NCBI GenBank assembly: GCA_029937135.1
Contig: JAPYQX010000018.1
Location: 1 to 19,108, forward strand
DNA: 19,108 nucleotides
Source: Nitrospinota bacterium
GTDB taxonomy: Bacteria > UBA8248
Direction: 5' to 3'
In this document: positions 14,399-19,108 of the stretch, one piece after another
Position numbering within the stretch: position 1 is the stretch's first letter
Layout: each line of letters starts with the position of its first letter
The notes under the pieces: model-generated
The model's database searches: none
Told to the model about the DNA's origin: nothing
Seen by the model: only the letters and a program-made list of their open reading frames with translations
Program-made: the position numbers and the translations under genes

Positions 14399-15340
14399 TT
14401 GAGTTCCTCTCGAATCGCTTTTTTGTTTCCAGGACAGGGCTCCCAGCATGTAGGCATGGGGAAGGATTTCCACAGTCACTTTCCTTTCGCTCGCGAGGTT
14501 TACGAGCAGGCAAATGATATTCTCGGGTGGGATATCGCCAAGCTCAGCTTTGAGGGCCCCAAAGAAGAATTGATGCTGACATCGAACACCCAGCCCGCGA
14601 TCATGGTGCATAGTTATATTGCTTGCACGTTGCTCATGGAGAATGGCGTTAATCCGTTTCTGGCAATGGGTCATAGTCTGGGCGAGTACTCCGCGCTACT
14701 CGCTGCGGGGGCAATGGATTTCCCCACCGCGCTTTGCCTGGTGAAGGAGCGCGGAAAATTCATGCACAGCGCCGTTCCAGAGGGCGGTGGCGCCATGGCG
14801 GCGCTACTCGGTCTTGATCGCGAGGTTGTGGAGGCGATATGCCAGGAAGCGAACGGCGTCGTCGAAATCGCCAACTATAATGCGCCTGGCCAGATTGTCA
14901 TCTCTGGCGAGAAGGAAGCGGTGGAGGCGGCGGTTTCTCTGGCCAAGGACCGGGGCGTGCGCAAGGCGGTGATGTTGCCGGTCGGAGCGCCGTTCCACAG
15001 CTCCCTGCTCGAGGAGGCGGCCCGGCGGATGAGCGAGGTTCTCGAGTCGGTGAGTTTTTCTGAGTTGACGATTCCAGTCTACTCCAATGTGACCAGTCAA
15101 CCCGTCAGAGATTCTGGCGAAGCCCGGGAACTTCTCAAGAAGCAGGTGCGCGCCGCCGTCCGGTGGGAGGATTCGGTTCGCTCCGCAGAGCGAGAAAACA
15201 TTAGCGCTTTTGTCGAGGTGGGCCCCGGAAGGGTCCTTTCAGGACTAAACAAGAGAATCGCCAGGGATGTCCCTGTCTTCAATGTCGAGGATTCGGAGAG
15301 TTTGGAAAAAACATTGTCGAAACTCGCCGGTTTGAACTAA
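14399..15340 (+). CDS. fabD: Malonyl-CoA:ACP transacylase
   Basis: FabD moves the malonyl group from CoA to ACP for chain elongation. With the TTG start the protein has 313 residues, the normal size. It shows the FPGQGSQ motif (residues about 9-15), the nucleophile Ser93 in GHSLGEYSAL, the Arg in KERGKFM and the catalytic His200 in GAPFHSSLL. The TTG at 14399 is preferred because GGAGG lies five bases upstream; an in-frame GTG at 14363 has no such site and would add 12 residues that do not fit the family. It follows fabH; fabG, which usually comes next, is absent. Confidence 0.95.
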   Translation: MSSSRIAFLFPGQGSQHVGMGKDFHSHFPFAREVYEQANDILGWDIAKLSFEGPKEELMLTSNTQPAIMVHSYIACTLLMENGVNPFLAMGHSLGEYSALLAAGAMDFPTALCLVKERGKFMHSAVPEGGGAMAALLGLDREVVEAICQEANGVVEIANYNAPGQIVISGEKEAVEAAVSLAKDRGVRKAVMLPVGAPFHSSLLEEAARRMSEVLESVSFSELTIPVYSNVTSQPVRDSGEARELLKKQVRAAVRWEDSVRSAERENISAFVEVGPGRVLSGLNKRIARDVPVFNVEDSESLEKTLSKLAGLN

Positions 15341-15379
15341 CCGTTTTTGGTATTTCGAGAAATTGTTAGGGGTCATACG

Positions 15380-15473
15380 GAAAATTCGTCAGGATTCACC
15401 GGCCCGGAACCCTGAAGCTGAGTGGAGTTATTCGGCGTATGAGGGTATCCGGGGAGTGTGAAATTTCGTCAGG
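15380..15473. repeat. 14-base direct repeat in the fabD-acpP gap
   Basis: GAAAATTCGTCAGG (15380-15393) and GAAATTTCGTCAGG (15460-15473) differ at one base and lie 80 bases apart, in the 144-base gap where fabG would be expected. The second copy overlaps the acpP ribosome site. It could be a scar of a duplication or deletion, or a regulatory site. No promoter or gene is evident in the gap. Confidence 0.4.
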
Positions 15474-15484
15474 GAGGAAGGTTT

Positions 15485-15721
15485 GTGGCGGAAAATGTTG
15501 AAGAGAGAGTGAAGGAAATCATCGTAGAGCAGTTGAGCGTGGAAGCCGACAAGGTAGTTTCGGAGGCATCATTCATAAATGATCTGGGGGCGGATTCCCT
15601 CGATACCGTTGAGCTTGTCATGGCTTTTGAGGAAAAATTCGGTCTCGAAATCCCCGACGAAGCTGCCGAGAAAATCGCCACGGTTCAGGACGCCGTCTCC
15701 TACATCGAGGAAAATGGTTAG
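15485..15721 (+). CDS. acpP: Acyl carrier protein
   Basis: ACP carries growing acyl chains on a 4'-phosphopantetheine arm. The 78-residue acidic protein has the attachment Ser38 in GADSLDTVELVM and the typical FEEKFGLEIPDEAAEKIATVQDAVSYI helix region. GTG at 15485 is chosen because GGGAGG ends seven bases upstream and the length then matches the family; an earlier in-frame GTG at 15458 would place the ribosome site inside the gene. fabF follows 62 bases later. Confidence 0.97.
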   Translation: MAENVEERVKEIIVEQLSVEADKVVSEASFINDLGADSLDTVELVMAFEEKFGLEIPDEAAEKIATVQDAVSYIEENG

Positions 15722-15783
15722 ACCGAAAGAGAAGTGGTGGGCTTTTGGGTCTCGGTTTAATATCGAGCGGGAGAATGTAGAAA

Positions 15784-17043
15784 GTGTCTAACGATATTCG
15801 CGTTGTTGTTACCGGCATGGGATTGATAACTCCCCTCGGGGTTGGTCTTCAGGAAAACTGGGACGCATTGATGGCGGGGAAGTCGGGTATCGGTCCGGTG
15901 ACCCACTTCAACGCGGAGCGTCTGCCATCGCAGATTTCCGGAGAGGTCAAGGACTTCAATCCGGAAGATTACATCGAGCGAAAAGAAATCAAGAAGATGG
16001 ACACTTTCATCCAGTTTGTATTGGCCGCCACAAAAATGGCTTTTGACGATGCAGGATTGAAGAAGCCCGAAAAAGAGATCGCACCCCGCTACGGCGCTGT
16101 CATTGGCGTGGGGCTGGGTGGCTTGCCTGCCATTGAAAAACACAAAGATATCCTTGAGGAAAAAGGGCCAAAAAGGCTGAGCCCGTTTTTTATCCCGATG
16201 CTGCTGGCCAATCTGGCTGCTGGCCAGGTCTCCATGCGCTGGGGTCTCCAGGGGCCGAACACCTGCACGGTGACGGCTTGCGCTTCGAGCAACCATGCGA
16301 TCGGCGATGCGATGAAGTTTATCCAGCGTGGAATCGCCGACGTCATGGTGGCGGGGGGGGGCGAATCCTGCATCACGGAACTCGCCATGGGTGGCTTTTG
16401 CGCGATGAAAGCCCTGAGCACCCGGAACGAAGACCCCGAACACGCCAGCAGGCCATTCGATGCTGACCGGAACGGGTTTGTGATGGGTGAAGGGTCAGGT
16501 GTCTTGATTCTCGAGCGCTACGAGTATGCCGTCGAGAGGGGAGCAAGAATTTACGCCGAAGTGTCGGGTTACGGTCTAAGCGCCGATGCATACCACATCA
16601 CCTCTCCTTCTCCCGATGGCGAAGGGGCCGCCAGGTCCATGGAAATGGCCATGCAGGACGCGGGAGTCGGCATCAATGACGTCCAATACATCAACGCTCA
16701 CGGAACATCGACGCCCGGCGGCGATAAGCTCGAAACTATTGCGATCAAGCGTACCTTCGGTGAGCAGGCCTACAATATTCCAATTAGCTCGACTAAATCG
16801 ATGACCGGTCATCTCCTTGGAGCGGCCGGGGGCATTGAATCGATCTTCACGATTCTCTCTATGCAGAACGGGATCTTGCCGCCCACCATCAACCAAGATA
16901 CCCCCGATCCGGAATGCGATCTGGATTACATTCCCAACCAGCCCCGTAAGGCGGACATCCGCTGTGCCATTACGAACTCCTTCGGATTCGGCGGGACGAA
17001 CGCATCGATCCTCTTCCGCAAGATCGAAGCGGAAGTCGCCTAA
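15784..17043 (+). CDS. fabF: Beta-ketoacyl-ACP synthase II
   Basis: FabF elongates acyl-ACP with malonyl-ACP and affects unsaturated and temperature-dependent chain composition. The 419 residues begin VSNDIRVVVTGMGLITPLGV. The catalytic Cys166 lies in TACASSNHAIGDA, His306 in NAHGTSTPGGD and His343 in SMTGHLLGAAGG. The C-terminal NSFGFGGTNASILF is typical. The start is a GTG with a GGGAG site upstream. Its 3' end may overlap the start of rnc (see there). Confidence 0.96.
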   Translation: MSNDIRVVVTGMGLITPLGVGLQENWDALMAGKSGIGPVTHFNAERLPSQISGEVKDFNPEDYIERKEIKKMDTFIQFVLAATKMAFDDAGLKKPEKEIAPRYGAVIGVGLGGLPAIEKHKDILEEKGPKRLSPFFIPMLLANLAAGQVSMRWGLQGPNTCTVTACASSNHAIGDAMKFIQRGIADVMVAGGGESCITELAMGGFCAMKALSTRNEDPEHASRPFDADRNGFVMGEGSGVLILERYEYAVERGARIYAEVSGYGLSADAYHITSPSPDGEGAARSMEMAMQDAGVGINDVQYINAHGTSTPGGDKLETIAIKRTFGEQAYNIPISSTKSMTGHLLGAAGGIESIFTILSMQNGILPPTINQDTPDPECDLDYIPNQPRKADIRCAITNSFGFGGTNASILFRKIEAEVA

Positions 17044-17812
17044 GCTCCGGCAGGCGAAAAGCGCAGGGCGATCTTCCAAAAAAGAAGAAATTCTATCCCG
17101 TCCGATCCAGGAGCTTGAAGAGCGGCTCGGCCATCGTTTTTCGGATTCCCGGCTCATTCTCCAGGCGCTTACCCACCGCTCCTTTTCCCAGGAAGCCATT
17201 CCTCCCGAGGAGGATAACGAAAGGCTTGAATTTCTGGGAGATGCCGTCCTCCAACTGATTGTCACTAAGCGGCTCTGGACCGATCTAAAAGAGGAAGATG
17301 AGGGGGTTTTGACGCGCCGCCGATCGGAAAAGGTCAGCGGACGCGCCTTGGCCAGAGTCGCGCGCGAGATGGACTTGGCAGTCTGTCTTAGGCTGGGTAA
17401 GGGAGAACTAAAGACCGGCGGCCGCCAGAAGCCCTCGATCTTGGCCGATGCCCTCGAAGCAGTTGTGGGGGCGATTTATTTGGACGCGGGCTATGCCCAG
17501 TGCGCCGAGGTGGTGGAATCCTGGCTTTGGAAAGGAACTGAGGACAATTTGGCGGATATTCTGGCTGAGGATTATAAAAGCCAGCTGCAACATGAGCTTC
17601 AGCGGCGGGGAAAGCGTCCTCCTGCCTACCGCGTAAAGAGTGAATCCGGCCCTGAGCATGACAAGCTATTCAAAGTCGAGTTGCACCACGGAGGGCAGGT
17701 ACTGGGAACGGGCTCCGGCAAAAGCAAAAAAGAGGCGGAGCAGGCCGCTGCCCGCGAGTCCATCTTGGCTCTTCGGATGGAAAAAACGAGACCATCCCCC
17801 CAAAAGCCGTAA
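16964..17812 (+). CDS. rnc: Ribonuclease III (start uncertain)
   Basis: RNase III cuts double-stranded RNA in rRNA and mRNA maturation. The nuclease domain shows LILQALTHRSF, the signature ERLEFLGDAVLQL with its catalytic Glu and Asp, the RRSEKVSG stretch and ADALEAVVGAIYLD with the late Asp and Glu. A C-terminal dsRNA-binding domain follows (DYKSQLQHELQ to KKEAEQAAARESI). The conserved part begins near 17105 (QELEERLGHRF). No ATG, GTG or TTG exists in this frame between 16967 and that point. The nearest is GTG at 16964, which overlaps fabF by 80 bases and gives 282 residues; an ATT at 17090 would give 240, closer to the usual length of about 226-240. The product is certain, the start is not. 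Confidence 0.9.
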   Translation: MPLRTPSDSAGRTHRSSSARSKRKSPKLRQAKSAGRSSKKEEILSRPIQELEERLGHRFSDSRLILQALTHRSFSQEAIPPEEDNERLEFLGDAVLQLIVTKRLWTDLKEEDEGVLTRRRSEKVSGRALARVAREMDLAVCLRLGKGELKTGGRQKPSILADALEAVVGAIYLDAGYAQCAEVVESWLWKGTEDNLADILAEDYKSQLQHELQRRGKRPPAYRVKSESGPEHDKLFKVELHHGGQVLGTGSGKSKKEAEQAAARESILALRMEKTRPSPQKP

Positions 17813-17846
17813 GAGTCAAATCCGCTAAATTTCACTTTGCGCCGAA

Positions 17847-17890
17847 GGGCGGATTCTGTTAGCGTGGTTTTTCCTACCGCCCTGATTTTT
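17847..17890 (+). terminator. Possible terminator between rnc and smc
   Basis: GGGCGG (17847-17852) can pair with CCGCCC (17877-17882) across a 24-base loop, followed by TGATTTTT. The long loop makes this weak. It sits in the 113-base gap, which otherwise holds only the smc ribosome site; read-through into smc is plausible. Confidence 0.3.
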
Positions 17891-17925
17891 CTGATAATAC
17901 ACAGTCGCCTGTCGAGGAAAATGAC

Positions 17926-19108
17926 TTGAAATTCAAGCGCATCGAAATGTTGGGGTTCAAGTCCTTTGTGGACAAAACCGCCATAGAATTCGGAGGGGAT
18001 TTGACTGCGATTGTCGGGCCCAATGGTTGCGGGAAAAGCAATATTAGCGATGCAATCCGGTGGGTCCTGGGCGAGCAGAGCCCCAAGAACCTCCGGGCCA
18101 AAAAAATGGAAGATATCATTTTCAGCGGCAGTACGGACCGAAAACCCATGGGAATGGCGGAAGTTTCCTTGACGGTCTCTGATTTGAAAGGGACCGTTAC
18201 AGCCCCCCAGTTCAAGGACTACGACGAACTCGTCGTCACCCGGAGGCTTTACCGTTCGGGCGAGAGCGAATATCTCATTAATCGAAATCCGTGCCGGCTG
18301 AAGGACATTATCGATCTATTCCTCGATACGGGGGTCTCGCTGGATACCTTCTCGATAATCGAACAGGGGCGAATCGAGGGGCTCGTCAACGCCAAACCGA
18401 TGGACCGCCGTGTATTTATCGAAGAGGCGGCCGGCATCATGAAGTATAAAAGCCGGCGAAACGAGGCTCTCCGGAAATTGGAGTTGGCGCAGGCAAACCT
18501 TATGCGTGTGGCCGATGTGATGAACGAGAAGGAGACCCGACTCCGCTCTCTTCGCCGCCAGGCTCGCAAGGCCACGTTCCACAAAGAGTATCAAAAAGAA
18601 ATCGAGGAGTTGGAAATCCGTATCTCGAGTCTGGATCTGCTCCGCATTGATGCCGATTTAGAACCAGCCGAGCGGGAGTACGCCCGAATCAATGAGCAAA
18701 ACGACGTTCATTCCGCCGCATTTTCCGCGAGAGAGGCCGATCGGGAAAAGTGCCGAATCGAAGTTGCTGAGTTCTCCGAGCAACTCGCTGAGACGCGCCG
18801 CCGGGCGGTGGAGGTGGAGGGATATCTCCAGAGGCTCGAGAATCGGCTGGAAATGCTTTCGAGCCGCTTGGTGGAACTTGACGGGGAGGATGAGCGGCGG
18901 CAAGAGGAAATGGAATCCTTGGAGGAGGAATCGCGGAAACTCGAGGAAGAGCGCGAGCAGTTGGTGGCTCGTGAAGCTTCCCTTTCCCGGGAAGCCGATT
19001 CGGCTCGCTTCCAGTATGAAAAAAGCTCGGATGAATTGAATGGGTTGCGGTCCGAGTTATCGAAATGGGAGGCGGCCGAGGCAGATAATCGGAATCTCTG
19101 CGCTAGCG
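17926..19108 (+). CDS. smc: Chromosome segregation protein SMC (partial, C-terminus outside window)
   Basis: SMC is the ATPase core of the condensin-like complex with ScpA and ScpB that compacts and separates chromosomes. About 394 codons are visible. The N-terminal head begins MKFKRIEMLGFKSFVDKT and has the Walker A motif GPNGCGKSN (residues 31-39), the IRWVLGEQSPKNLR region and FIEEAAGIMKYKSR. From about residue 165 the sequence is Glu/Arg/Leu-rich without prolines, the first coiled-coil arm, which runs off the window. TTG at 17926 is chosen: GAGGAA sits six bases upstream, and the protein then begins exactly as the family does. rnc-smc order is common in bacteria; ftsY often follows. Confidence 0.96.
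   Translation, partial: MKFKRIEMLGFKSFVDKTAIEFGGDLTAIVGPNGCGKSNISDAIRWVLGEQSPKNLRAKKMEDIIFSGSTDRKPMGMAEVSLTVSDLKGTVTAPQFKDYDELVVTRRLYRSGESEYLINRNPCRLKDIIDLFLDTGVSLDTFSIIEQGRIEGLVNAKPMDRRVFIEEAAGIMKYKSRRNEALRKLELAQANLMRVADVMNEKETRLRSLRRQARKATFHKEYQKEIEELEIRISSLDLLRIDADLEPAEREYARINEQNDVHSAAFSAREADREKCRIEVAEFSEQLAETRRRAVEVEGYLQRLENRLEMLSSRLVELDGEDERRQEEMESLEEESRKLEEEREQLVAREASLSREADSARFQYEKSSDELNGLRSELSKWEAAEADNRNLCAS

Noticed and set aside
15757..16443. Long minus-strand open frame opposite fabF
   Set aside because: fabF is conserved throughout on the other strand; the antisense frame shows no family signature.

Overview
The window is a moderately GC-rich, gene-dense stretch of a bacterial chromosome. 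It carries the housekeeping block yceD-rpmF-plsX-fabH-fabD-acpP-fabF-rnc-smc, which is known from several Gram-negative lineages. A lipidated MepM-like M23 peptidase also points to a cell with an outer membrane. By inference it comes from a little-studied or uncultured Gram-negative group, such as a deltaproteobacterial, Nitrospinota or Tectomicrobia-like lineage. The sequence alone does not fix the taxon. Non-ATG starts with good Shine-Dalgarno sites are frequent (GTG for the HAD protein, carbonic anhydrase homologue, acpP and fabF; TTG for fabD and smc).

Layout. (1) 1-2348, minus strand: an operon of a MocA-like nucleotidyltransferase, an iron-dependent alcohol dehydrogenase and hpt (cut by the window edge), read from a promoter near 2425-2454. 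(2) 2602-4818, plus strand, divergent from it: a short-chain dehydrogenase, a cyclase/kynurenine-formamidase-like hydrolase and a flavin reductase, probably a small catabolic or tailoring unit of unknown substrate. (3) 5005-5434, minus strand: a small two-helix membrane protein gene with its own promoter and ribosome binding site, broken by a one-base frameshift. (4) 5784-7911, plus strand: a HAD phosphatase, a strong hairpin, then cinA with a degenerate C-terminal domain. (5) 8203-11142, plus strand: an M23 lipoprotein peptidase, a gamma-carbonic-anhydrase-like protein and a Ppx/GppA phosphatase behind a good sigma70-type promoter. (6) 11210-19108, plus strand: the fatty-acid/phospholipid operon followed by RNase III and the start of SMC.

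The last block couples ribosomal protein L32, phospholipid initiation (PlsX) and fatty acid synthesis (FabH, FabD, ACP, FabF), then RNA processing and chromosome condensation. The usual fabG is missing between fabD and acpP.

I found no CRISPR array, rRNA, tRNA, insertion sequence or recognisable defence island. The observations most worth a second look are the inactivated NMN-deamidase domain of CinA, the frameshifted membrane protein, the in-frame 15-bp minisatellite inside the short-chain dehydrogenase, the missing fabG, and the absence of a normal rnc start codon after the fabF stop.
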